A stretch of 38,887 nt of DNA from Haplomitrium mnioides (taxonomy: Eukaryota > Marchantiophyta > Haplomitriopsida > Calobryales). Positions 25,102 to 36,640 of the stretch are shown here, piece by piece (positions within the stretch are counted from its first letter, which is position 1; each line of letters begins with the position of its first letter). The notes below the pieces were generated by a model. That model was given only the letters and a program-made list of their open reading frames with translations, made no database searches and was not told where the DNA came from. The stretch lies in contig JBNGIS010011932.1 in NCBI GenBank assembly GCA_049999725.1, forward strand, positions 1 through 38,887, read 5' to 3'. The position numbers were made by a program, and so were the translations under genes.

Positions 25102-26850
25102 ACGAGGCTCATTGTTTGGTCTTCATATCAATGGTATATGATGTAAAGAAATAAGTGGTAATGTTCGTGGACGTGTGGTAGTTTCTAGATAGAGTGTGTT
25201 TGTGTATAAGGGTCATTGTTTGGTTTTCATATCAATGGTATATGATGTCAAGATATAGGGTGTAATGTTCATTTACGTGTGGTAGTTTGTAGATTGAGTA
25301 TGTTTGTGTATAAGGTTCATTTTTTGGTTTTCATATCAATTGTATATGATGTAAAGATAAAAGTGGTAATGTTCATGGACGTGTGGTAGTTTCTAGAGAG
25401 AGTATGTTTGTGTACAACTATCGCTGTTTGGTTTTCATATCAATGGTATATGATATAAAGATATAGGGGTTAATGGTTATGGACGTGTGGTAGTTTCAAA
25501 ATCGGCTTTGTTTGTGTATAAGATTCATTGTTTGGTATTCATTACAATGTTATATAATATAAAGATGTAGGTGGTTATGTTTATGGATGTGTGGTAGTTT
25601 CTAGATGGAGTATGTTTGTGTAAAAGGGTCATTGTTTGGTTTTCAAATCAATGGCATTTGATGTAAAGATATAGGTGGTAATGTTCATGGACGTGTGGTA
25701 GTTTCTGGATGGAGTATGTTTGTGTATAAGAGTTATTGTATGGTTTTCATATCAATGGTATATGATGTAAAGATATAGGTGGTAATGTTCATGGACGTGT
25801 GGTAGTTTCTAGATGGAGTATGTTTCTCTATAATGTTCTATGTTTGGTTTTCATCTCAATGGTATATGATGTAAAGTGGTAGTTTCTAGATTGAGTATGT
25901 TTGTGTACAAGGGTGATTGTTTGGTTTTCATATCAATGGTACATGATGTAAAGATATAGGTGGTAATGTTTATGGATGTGTGGTAGTTTCTAGATGGAGT
26001 ATGTTTTTGTATAAGGGTCATTGTTTAGTTTTCATATCAATGGTATATGATGTAAATATATAGGTGGTAATGTTCATAGACGTGTGGTAGTTTCGAGATA
26101 GAGTGTTTATGCGTAAAAGGTTTATTGTTTGGTTTTCATATCAATGGTATATGATGTAAAGATATAGGTAGTAATGTTCATAGACGTGTGATAGGTTTTT
26201 AAATGGAGTATGTTTGTGTAAAAATGTCATTAATTGGTTTTCATATCAATGGTATATGATGTAAAGATATAGGTGGTAATGTTTATAGACGTGTGATAGT
26301 TTCTTGATGGAGTATGTTTTTGTATAGGGGTCATTGTTTTGTTTTCATATCAATGGTATATGGTGTAAAGATATAGGTGGTAATGTTCATGGACGTGTGG
26401 TAGTTTCTAGATGGAATATGTTTGTGTATAAGGTTCATTGTTTGGTTTTCATGTCAATGTTGAATGATGCAAAGATATAGGGGGTAATGTTCACGGACGT
26501 GTGGTAGTTTCTAGATGGAGTCTATTTGTGTATAAGGTTCATTGTTTGTTTTCATATCAATGGTATATGATGTAAAGATATAGGTGGTAATGTTCATGGA
26601 CGTGTGGTAGTTTCTAGATGGAGAATGATTGAGTATAAGGTTCATTGTTTGGTTTTCATTCCAGTGGTATACGATGTAAAGATATAGGTGGTAATGTTCA
26701 TGGACGTGTGGTAGTTTCTAGATGGAGTATGTTGTTGCATAAGGGTCATTGTTTGGTTTTCATATCAATAGTATGTTATGTAAAGGTATAGGTGGTAATG
26801 TTCATTGACATGTGGTAGTTTCAAGATCGGGTTTGTTTGTATACATGGGT
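25102..26850. repeat. Higher-order unit in B2, copy 2
   Basis: This is the second copy of the unit at 23465, joined directly to it. Near its end the offset grows from 1637 to 1741 ('caagatcgggtttg' 25081 and 26822), so this copy holds one monomer (about 26530-26640, with 'attgtttgttttcat') that copy 1 lacks. Copy 3 has that monomer too, so copy 1 probably lost it. Confidence 0.85.
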
Positions 26851-26954
26851 TATTGTTTGGTTTTTGTATTAATAGTGTATGATGTAATTATATAGGTGGC
26901 ATTGTTCATGCACGTGTGGTAGTTTCTTTTTGGAGTATGTTTGTATACGATGGT

Positions 26955-29035
26955 CATTGTTTGGTTTTCATATCAATGGTATATGATACAAAGAAATAAG
27001 TGGTAATGTTTGTGGACGTGTGGTAGTTTTTAGATGGAGTATGTTTGTGTATAAGGGTCATTGTTTGGATTTTATATCAATGTTATATGATGTAAAGATA
27101 TAGGTGGTAATGTTCATGGAGGTGTGGCAGTTTCTAGATGGAATATGTTTGTGTATAAGAGCCATTGTTTGGTTTTCATATCAATGGTATATGATGTAAA
27201 GATATAGGTGGTCATGTTCATGGACTTGTGGTAGTTTCTAGATGGAGTATATTTGTGTATAAGGTTCATTGTTTGGTTTTCATCTCAATGGTATATGATG
27301 TAAAGATATGGGTGGTAATGTTCATGGACGTGTGGTAGTTTCTAGATTGAGTATGTTTGTGTATAAGGTTCATTTTTTTATTTTCATGTCAATTGTATAT
27401 GATGTAAAGATATAAGTAGTAATGTTCATGGACGTGTGGTAGTTTCTAGATAGAGTATGTTTGTGTACAACTGTCATTGTTTGGTTTTCATATCAATGGT
27501 ATATTATATAAAGATATAGGGGGTATTGTTTATGGACGTGTGGTAGTTTGAAGATCGGCTTTGTTTGTGTATAAGATTCATTGTTTGGTTTTCATAACAA
27601 TGGTATATGATATAAAGATATAGGGGGTATTGTCTATGGACGTGTGGTAGTTCGAAGATCGGCTTTGTTTGTGTATAAGATTCATTGTTTGGTTTTCATA
27701 ACAATGGTATATGATATAAAGATATAGGTGGTTATGTTTATGGATGTGTGGTAGTTTCTAGATGGAGTGTGTTTGTTTAAAAGCATCATTGTTTGGCTTT
27801 TAGATCAGTGGTATATGATGTAAAGATATAGGTGGTAATGTTCATGGACGTGTGGTAGTTTCTGGATGAAGTATGTTTGTGTATAAGAGTTATTGTTTGG
27901 TTTTCATATCAATGGTATATGATGTAAAGATATAGGTGGTAATGTTCATGGACAGGCGGTAGTTTCTAGATGGAGTACGTTTGTCTATAATGTTCATTGT
28001 TTGGTTTTCATCTCAGTGGTCTATAGTGTAAAGATATGGGTGGTAATGTTCATGGACTTGTAGTAGTTTCTAGATTGAGTATGTTTGTGTACAAGGGTCA
28101 TTGTTTGGTTTTCATATCAATAATATATGATGTAAAGATATAGGTGGGAATGTTCATGGATGTGTGGTAGTTTCTAGATGGAGTATGTTTTTGTATAAGG
28201 GTCATTGTTTGGTTTTCATATCAATGGTATATGATGTAAATATATAGGTATCTGGTTATGTTCATGGACGTGTGGTAGTTTTGAGATAGAGTGTTTTTGC
28301 GTAAAAGATTTATTGTTTGGTTTTCATATCAATGGTTTATGATGTAAAGATATAGGTGGTAATGGTCATAGACGTGAGGTAGGTTTTAAAATGGAGTTTG
28401 TTTGTGTATAAATGTCATTACTTGGTTTTCATATCAATGGTATATGATGTAAAGATATAGGTGGTAATATTTATAGACGTGTGATTGTTTCTAGATGGAG
28501 TATGTTTGTGTGTAGGGGTCATTGTTTTGTTTTCATATCAATGGTATATAGTGTAAAGATAAAGGTGGTAATGTTTATGGACGTGTGGTAGTTTCTAGAC
28601 GGAGTATGTTTGTGTATAAGGTTCATTGTTTGGTTTTCATGTCAATGTTGTATGATGTAAAGATATAGGTGGTAATGTTCACGGATGTGTGGTAGTTTGT
28701 AGATGGAGTCTGTTTGTGTACAAGGTTCATTGTTTGTTTTCATGTCAATGGTATATGATGTAAAGATATAGGTGGTAATGTTCATGGATGTGTGGTGATT
28801 TCTGGATGGAGAATATTTGTGTATAAGGTTCATTGTTTGGTTTTTATTCTAGTAGTATATGATGTAAAGATATAGGTGGTAATGTTCATGGACAAGTGGT
28901 AGTTTGTAGATGGAGTATGTTGTTGCATAAGGGTCATTGTTTGGTTTTCATGTCAATGGTATGTTATGTAAAGGTATAGGTGGTAATGTTCATTGACATG
29001 TGGTAGTTTCAAGATCGGGTTTGTTTGTGTACAAG
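26955..29035. repeat. Higher-order unit in B2, copy 3 (longer, no 27-bp deletion)
   Basis: It shares 'aaataagtggtaatg' (26994), 'gatcggctttgtttg' (27553), 'tttcatctcagtggt' (28006), 'ttgttgcataagggtcatt' (28920) and 'caagatcgggtttg' (29010) with copies 1 and 2, at the same relative places. The 27-bp deletion is absent, so copy 3 keeps the ancestral form. It also carries an extra near-identical monomer (27553 and 27657, 104 bp apart). Confidence 0.8.
27500..27710. repeat. Very recent single-monomer duplication
   Basis: The variant monomer with 'gggggtattg', 'gaagatcggctttg' and 'ttcataacaatgg' is present twice in a row, 104 bp apart, with only about two differences. Elsewhere (23855, 25501) this variant occurs once per unit. 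Confidence 0.85.
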
Positions 29036-29139
29036 GGTCATAGTTTCATATCAATAGTATATGATGTAAATATATAGGTGGCATTGTTCATGGATGTGTG
29101 GTAGTTTCTTTATGGAGTATGTTTGTATACTAGGGTCAT

Positions 29140-30127
29140 TGTTTGGTTTTCATGTCAATGGTATATGATATAACAAAATAAGTGGTAATGTTTGTCGACG
29201 TGTGGTAGTTTCTAGATGGAGTATGTTTGTGTATAAGGGTCATTGTTTGGATTTCATATCAATGTTATATGATGTAAAGATATAGGTGGTAATGTTCATA
29301 GACATGTGGTAGTTTCTAGATGGAGTATGTTTGTGTATAAGTTTCATTCTTTGTTTTTCATATCACTGGTATGTGATGTAAATAAATAGGTGGTTGTTTT
29401 CATGGACGTGGGGTAGTTTCAAGATGGAGTATGTTTGTGTACAAGGTGCATTGTTTGGTTTTCATATCAATGGTAAATGATGCAAAGATATAGGTGGTCA
29501 TGTTTATGGACTTGTGGTAGTTTTTAGATGGAGTATATTTGTGTATAAGGTTCATTGTTTGGTTTTCATCTCAATGGTACATGATGTAAAGATATGGGTG
29601 GTAATGTTCATGGACGTGTGGCAGTCTTTAGATTGAGTATAGTTGTTTACAAGGGTCATTGTTTGGTTTTTCATATCAATGGTATATGATGTAAAGATAT
29701 AGGTGGTAATGTTTATAGACATGTGGTAGGTTTAAAAATGGAGTATATTTGTGTAAAAAGGTTTTATTTTGGTTTTCATATCAATGGTATATGATGTAAA
29801 GATATAGGTGGTAACGTTTAAAGACGTGTGGTAGTTTCCGGATGGAGTATCTTTGTGTATAGGGGTCATTGTTTGGTTTTCATATCAATGGTATATGGTG
29901 TAAAGATATAGGGGGTAATATTCATGGACGTGTGGTAGTTTCTAGATGGAGTATGTTTTTGTACAAGGGTCATTGTTTGGTTTTCATGTCAGTGGTATAT
30001 GATGTAAAGATATAGGGCGTAATGTTCATAGACGTGTGGTAGTTTCTAGATGGAGTTTGTTTGTGTATAAGGTTCATTGTTTGGTTTTCATATGGATGGT
30101 ATATAATGTAAGTATATAGGTGGTAAT
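29140..30127. repeat. Higher-order unit in B2, partial copy 4, ending at gap
   Basis: It begins like copy 3 ('aaaataagtggtaatgtttg', offset about 2182, then 'tttggatttcatatcaatgt' matching 27063), then diverges and runs into a 10-N gap at 30128. The stretch 29307-29510 is more like 31268-31470 than like copy 3. Confidence 0.6.
29307..29510. repeat. Two-monomer segment repeated at 31268-31471
   Basis: The two segments share 'aagtttcattctttg', 'tatcactggtatgtgatg', 'aataaataggtggttg', 'gacgtggggtagtttcaag' and 'aatggtaaatgatgcaaag', with offset 1961. Only a handful of differences are visible over about 200 bases, so these are recent copies. The interval between them includes the 10-N gap, so the true offset may differ. 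Confidence 0.82.
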
Positions 30128-30137
30128 NNNNNNNNNN
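30128..30137. other. Assembly gap (10 N) inside the array
   Basis: Ten N interrupt a monomer between 'gtggtaat' and 'gtttcttcatgg'. About 20 bases of consensus should lie there, so the run length is probably not real, and a collapsed number of monomers at this point is possible. Confidence 0.95.
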
Positions 30138-31664
30138 GTTTCTTCATGGAGTATGTTTGTGTATGAGGGTCTTTGTTTGGTTTTCATATCAATGGTATAT
30201 GATGTTAAGAAATAAGTGGTAATGTTTGTCGACGTGTAGTAAACTCTAAATGGAGTATGTTTGTGTATAAGGCTCATTTTTTGATCTTCATATGAATGGT
30301 ATATGATGTTAAGTGGCAATGTTTGTGGACGAGTGGTAGCTTCAAGATGGAGTATTCTTGTGTAAAAGGTCATTGTTTGGTTTTCATATCAATGGTATAT
30401 GATGTTAATATATAAGGTGTAATGTTCATGGACGTGTTGTAGTTTCTAAATGGAGTATGTTTGTGTACAAGGGTCATTGTTTGGTTTTCATATCAATGGT
30501 ATATGATGTAAAGAAATTGGTGGTAATGTTAATGGACGTGTGGTAGTTTCTAGATGGAGTATGTTTGTGTATAAGGTTCATTGTTTGGTTTTCATGTCAA
30601 TGGTGTATGATATAAAGATATAGGTGGCAATGTTCATGGATATGTGATAGTTTCTAGATGGAGTATGTTTGTGTAAAAGGGTCAATAATTGGTTTTTATA
30701 TCAATGGTATATGATGTAAAGATATAGGTGGTAATGTTCATGGACGTGTGGTAGTTTCTACATGGAGTATGTTTGTGTATTAGGGTCTGTATTTGGTTTT
30801 CATATCAATGGTATATGATGTAAAGAAATAAGTGGTAATGTTCATGGACGTGCGGTAGTTTCTAGATAGAGTATGTTTGTGTACACAGGTCATTGTTTGG
30901 TTTTCATATCAATGGTATATGATGTAAAGATAAAGGGTGTAACGTTCACTGACGTGTTGTAGTTTCTAGATGGAGTATGTTTGTGTAAAAGGTTTATTGT
31001 TTGGTTTTCATATCAATTGTATATGATATAAAGATATAGGTGGTAATGTTCATAGACGTGTGGTAGTTTCTAAATGGAGTATGTTTGTGTATAAGGGTCA
31101 TTGTTTTGTTTTCATATCAATGTATATGATGCATAGATTTAGGTGGTAATGTTGATGGACGTGTGGTAGGTTCTAGATGGAGTATGTTTGTGTATAAGGT
31201 TCATTGTTTGGTTTTTATATCAATGGTATATGATGTAAAGAAATTGGTGGTAATGTTAATGGACGTGTGGTAGTTTCTAGATGGAGTATGTTTGTGTATA
31301 AGTTTCATTCTTTGTTTTTCATATCACTGGTATGTGATGTAAATAAATAGGTGGTTGTTTTCATAGACGTGGGGTAGTTTCAAGATGGAGTATGTTTGTC
31401 TACAAGGTTCATTGTTTGGTTTTCATATCAATGGTAAATGATGCAAAGATATAGGTGGTTATGTTGATGGACGTGTGGTAGTTTATAGATGGCGTATGTT
31501 TATGTAAAAGGTTTATTGTTTGGTTTTCATATCAATGGTATATGATGTAAAGATATAGGTGGTAATGTTCATGGACGTGTCGTAGTTTCTAGATAGAGTA
31601 TGTTTCGGTATAAGGGTCATTCATTGTTTTTCATATCAATGGTATATGATGTAGATATATAGGT

Positions 31665-33330
31665 GGTCATGTTCATTGACGTGTGGTAGTTTCTAGTTAG
31701 AGTATGTTTTTGTATAAGGGTCATTGTTTGGTTATCATATCAATGGTATATGATGTAAAGATATAAGAGGTTATATTAATGGACATGGGGTAGTTTCTAG
31801 ATGGAATATAATTCTGTATAAGTGTCATTCATTGGTTTCCATGTCAATGTTATATGATGTAAATTTATAAGTGGTCATGTTTTTTTTACGTGTGGTAGTT
31901 TCTAAATGGAGCATGTTTTTGTATAAAGGTCATTGTTTGGTTTTCATATCAATGGTATATGATGTAAATATATGGGTAGTTATATTAATGGACGTGTGGT
32001 AGTTTCTAGATGGAGTATGTTTCTGTATAATGGTCATTCATTGGTTTCCATATCAATGGTATATGATGTAAATATATAGATGGTCATGTTCATGGACGTG
32101 TGGTTGTTTCTAGATGGAGTATTTTTTGTGTAAGGGTCATTGTTTCGTTTTCATATCAATGGTATATGATGTAAACATATATGTGGCTATATTCATGGAT
32201 GTGTGGTAGTTTCTATATGGAGTATGTTTGTGTATGAGGGTCAATATTTGGTTATCATATCAATGGTATGTGATGTAAAGATATAGGCCGTAATGTTCAT
32301 GAACGTGTGGTAGTTTTTAGATGGAGTATGTTTGTGTATAAGTTTCATTGTTATGTTTTCATATCAATAGTATATGGTGTAAAGATATAGGTGGTAATGT
32401 TAATGGACGTGTGGTAGTTTCTAGAAGGAGTATGTTGGTGTATCTGGGTCATTGTTTGGTTTTCATATCAATGGTATATGATGTGAAGATATAGTTGGTA
32501 ATGTTCATTGATGTGTGGTAGTTTCTAGATGGAGTATGTTTTTGTATAAAGGTCATTGTTTTGTTTTCAAATCAATGGTATATGATGTAAATATATAGGT
32601 GGTTGTATTAATGGATGTCTACTAGTTTTAAGATGGAGTATGTTTCTATATAAGGGTTATTCATTGGTTTCCATATCAATGGTATATGATGTAAAAATAT
32701 AGGTGGTCATATTCATTGACGTGTGGTAGTTTTTAGATGGAGTATGTTTTTGTATAACTGTTATTGTTTGGTTTTCATATCAATGGTATATGATGCAACT
32801 ATGTAGGTGGTTATATTAATAGACTTGTGGTAGTTTCTAGATGGAGTATGGTTCTGTATAAGGGTCATTCATTGGTTTCCATTTCAATGGTATATGATCT
32901 AAATATATAGGTGGTCATGTTCATGCATGTGTGGTAGTTTCTAGATGGAGTATGTTTTTGTATTAGAGTCATTGTTTGGTTTTCATATCGATGGTATATG
33001 ATGTAAATATATAGGTGGTTATATTCATGGATGTGTGGTAGTTTCTAGATGGAGTATGTTTGTGTATGAGGGTCAACATTTGGTTATCATATCAATGGTA
33101 TATATTGTAAAAATATAGGTGGTAATGTTCATGGGCATGTGGTAGTTTCTAGATGGGGTATGTTTGTGTATAAATTTCATTGTTTGGTTTTCATACCAAT
33201 AGTATATGATGAAAAGATATAGGTGGTAATGTTCATAGACGTGTGGTAGTTTCTAGAAGGAGTATGTTTGTGTATATAGGTCATTGTTTGGTTTTCATAT
33301 CAATGGTATATGATGTGAAGATATAGTTGG
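31665..33330. repeat. 8-monomer (832-bp) higher-order unit, two tandem copies
   Basis: 'ctagaaggagtatgtt' at 32421 and 33253 are exactly 832 bp apart (8 x 104). The preceding markers 'ggttatcatatcaatggtat', 'atattcatggatgtgtgg' and 'atgagggtcaa' agree at the same spacing. The first five or so monomers of each copy alternate between two types: one with 'ggtcatgttcat' and 'gtttttgtataa', the other with 'ttatattaatgg', 'tctgtataa' and 'cattcattggtttccat'. This gives a nested dimer pattern of about 208 bp. Confidence 0.82.
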
Positions 33331-35284
33331 TAATGTTCATGGACGTATGGTAGTTTCTAGTTGGAGTATGTTTGTGTGCATGGGTCATTTGTTTGGTTTT
33401 CATATCAATGGTATATGATGTAAAGATATAGGTGGTAATGTTCACAAACGGGTGGTAGTTTCTAGATGGAGTATGTTTGTGTATAAGGTTCATTGTTTAG
33501 TTTTCATGTGAATGGTAAATGATGTAAAGATATAGGTGGTAATGTTTATGGAAGTGTGGAAGTTTCTAGATTGAGCATGTTTGTGTACAAGGGTCATTGT
33601 TTGCTTTTCATCTCAATGGTATATGATGTAAAGATATAGGTGGTAATGTTCTTGGACGTGTGTTAGTTTCTAGATGGAGTATGTTTGTTTATTAGGTTCT
33701 CGATTTTGGTTTCATATCAATGGTATATGATGCTAATATATAGGTGGTAATGTTCATGGACGTGTGGCAGTTTCTAGATGGAGTTTGTTTGTGTATAAGG
33801 TTCATTGTTTGGTTTTCATGTCAATGGTATATAATTTAAATATACATGTGGTAATGTTCATGAACGTCTGTTAGTATCTAGATGGAGTGTGATTGTGTAC
33901 AAGGTTCATTGTTTGGTTTTCATATCAATGGTATATGATGTAAAGATATAGGTGGCAATGTTCATGGATGTGTGGTCGTTTCAAGATGGAGTATATTTGT
34001 GTATAAGGTTCGTTGTTTGGTTTTCATATCAATGGTATATGAGGTAAAGATATAGGTGGTAATGTTCATGGACGTGTGGTAGATTCAAGATGGAGTATGT
34101 TTGTTTATAAGGTTCATTGTTTGGTTTTCATATCACTGATATATAATGCAAATATATAGGTGGTAATGTTCATGGAGGTGTGGTAGTTTCTATATGGAGC
34201 ATGTTTGTGTACAAGGTTCATTGTTTGGTTTTTATATCAATGCTATATGATGTAAAGATATAGGTGGTAATGTTTATGGACGTGTGGTAGTTTCGAGATG
34301 GAGTATGTTCGTTTATAAGGTTCATTGTTTGGTTTTCATATCAATGGTGTACGATGCAAATATATAGGTGGTAATGTTTATGGACGTGTGGTAGTTTCTA
34401 CATGGAGTATGTTTGTGTACAAGGGTCATTGTTTGGTTTTTATATCAATGGTATATGATGTAAAGATATAGGTGGTAATGTTCTTGGACATGTGGTAGTT
34501 TCAAGATGGAGTATGTTTGTGATAGAGGTTCATTGTTTGGTTTTCATATCAATGGTATATGATGTGAAGATATAGGTGGTAATGTTCATGGACGTGTGGT
34601 AGTTTCTAGATGGACTATGTTTGTGAATAAGGTTCATTGTTTGGTTTTCATATCAATCATATATGATGTGAACATATAGGTGCTAATGTTTATGGACGTG
34701 TAACAGTTTCTAGATGGAGTATGTTTGTGTAAAAGGTTCACTGTGTGGTTTTCATGTCAATGATATATGATGTAAGGATATAGGTGGTAATGTTCATGGA
34801 CGTTTGGTAGTTTCTAGATGGAGTATGTTTGTGTATGAGGTTCATTGTTATGTTTTCATATCAATAGTTTATGATGTAAAGATATAGCTGGTTATGTTCA
34901 TGGACGTGTGGTAGTTTCAAGATAGTGTATGTTTGTGTATAAGGTTTGTTGTTTGGTTTTCATATCAATGGTATATGATGTAAAGATATAGGTGGTAATG
35001 TTCTTGGACGTGTGGTAGTTTCTAGATGGAGTATGTGTGTGTATAAGGGTCATTTGTTGGTTTTCATATCAATGGTATATGATGTGAAGATATAGGTGGT
35101 AATGTTCATGGACGTGTGGTAGTTTCTAGATGGAGTATGTTTGTGTATAAGGTTCATTTTTTTGTTTTCATGTCAATGGTATATGATGTTAAGATATACG
35201 TGGTAATGTTCATGGACATGTGGTAGTTTCTAGATGGAGTATATTTGTTTATAAGGTTTACTGTTGGGTTTTCATATCAATGGT

Positions 35285-36640
35285 ATATGATGTAAACACA
35301 TAGGTGGTTATGTGTTCATGGCCGTGTGGTTGTTTCTAAATGGAGTATGTTTTTTATAAGGTTTATTGTTTGGTTTTCATGTCAATGGTATATGCTTCAA
35401 AGATATAGTTGGTCATGTTCATGGACGTGTGGTAGTTTCGAGATGGAGTTATTTGTGTATAAGGTTCATTGATTTGTTTTCATATCAATGGTATATGGTG
35501 TAAAGATATAGGTGGTAATGTTCATGGACGTGTGGTAGTTTTTAGGTGGAGTTTGTTTGTGTGTAAGGTTTATTGTTTGGTTTTCATGTCAACGGTATAT
35601 GACGTGATTATATAGGTGGCAATGTTTATGGACGTATGGTAATTTCTAGATGGAAGTTTTTTTTGTATAAGGATCATTGTTTGGTTTTCATATCAATGGT
35701 ATATGATGTAAACACATAGGTGGTTATGTTCATGGACGTGTGGTAGTTTGTATATGATGTAAACACATAGGTGGGTATGTTCATGAACGTGTGGTAGTTT
35801 CTAAATGGAGTATTTTTTTTATAATGTTCATTGTTTGGTTTTCATGTGAATGGTATATGCTTCAAAGATATAGGTGGTCATGTTCATGGACGTGTGGTAG
35901 TCTCTAGATGGAGTTTGTTTGTGTATAAGGTTCATTGTTTTGTTTTCATATCAATGGTATAGAGTGTAAAGATATAGGTGGTAATGTTCATGGATGTATG
36001 GTAGTTTCTAGATGGAGTATGTGTGTGTTTATATAAGGGTCATTTTTTGGTTTCAATATCAATGGTATATGATGTGAAGATATAGGTGGTAATGTTCATG
36101 GACGTGTGGTAGTTTCTAGATGGAGTATTTTTGTGTATAAGGTTCATTGTTTTGTTTTCAAATCAATGGTATGTCATGTAAAGAGATACGTTGTAGTGTT
36201 CATGGACATGTGGTAGTTTCTAGATGGAGTATGTTTGTGTATAAGGTTCATTGTTGGGTTTTCATATCAATGGTATATGATGTAAACACATAGTTGGTTA
36301 TGTTCATGGACGTGTGGTAGTTTCTAAATGGAGTATGTTTTTTATAAGGTTCATTGTTTGGTTTTCATGTCAATGGTATATGCTTCAAAGATATAGGTGG
36401 TCATATTCATGGACGTATGGTTGTTTCTAGATGGAGTTTTTTTTGTATAAAGTTCATTGTTTTGTTTTCATATCAATGGTATATGGTGTAAAGATATAGG
36501 TGGTAATGTTCATGGACGTGTGGTAGTTTTTAGGTGGAGTATTTTTGTGTGTAAGGTTCATTGTTTGGTTTTCATGTCAATGATATATGACGTGAATATA
36601 TAGGTGGCAATGTTGATGGACGTATGGTAATTTCTAGACG
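35285..36640. repeat. 5-monomer higher-order unit, three related copies
   Basis: 'tatgcttcaaagatatag' occurs at 35391, 35856 and 36379, each time just after a monomer with 'gatgtaaacacatag' and a shortened 'gtatgttttttataa'. The 523-bp spacing is five monomers; the 465-bp spacing is four monomers plus a 58-bp partial monomer at about 35744. A fourth diverged relative lies at about 37520 ('gtgcttcaaaaatatag'). Confidence 0.8.

Noticed and set aside
30074-30373. Longest minus-strand open frame (99 codons) and similar 63-93-codon minus-strand frames throughout the array
   Set aside because: They are translations of the satellite itself (repeated MNITTYIFTSYTIDMK-type words), start and stop at arbitrary monomers, appear only where an indel joins frames or removes a stop, and one spans N bases. 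No independent coding signal.
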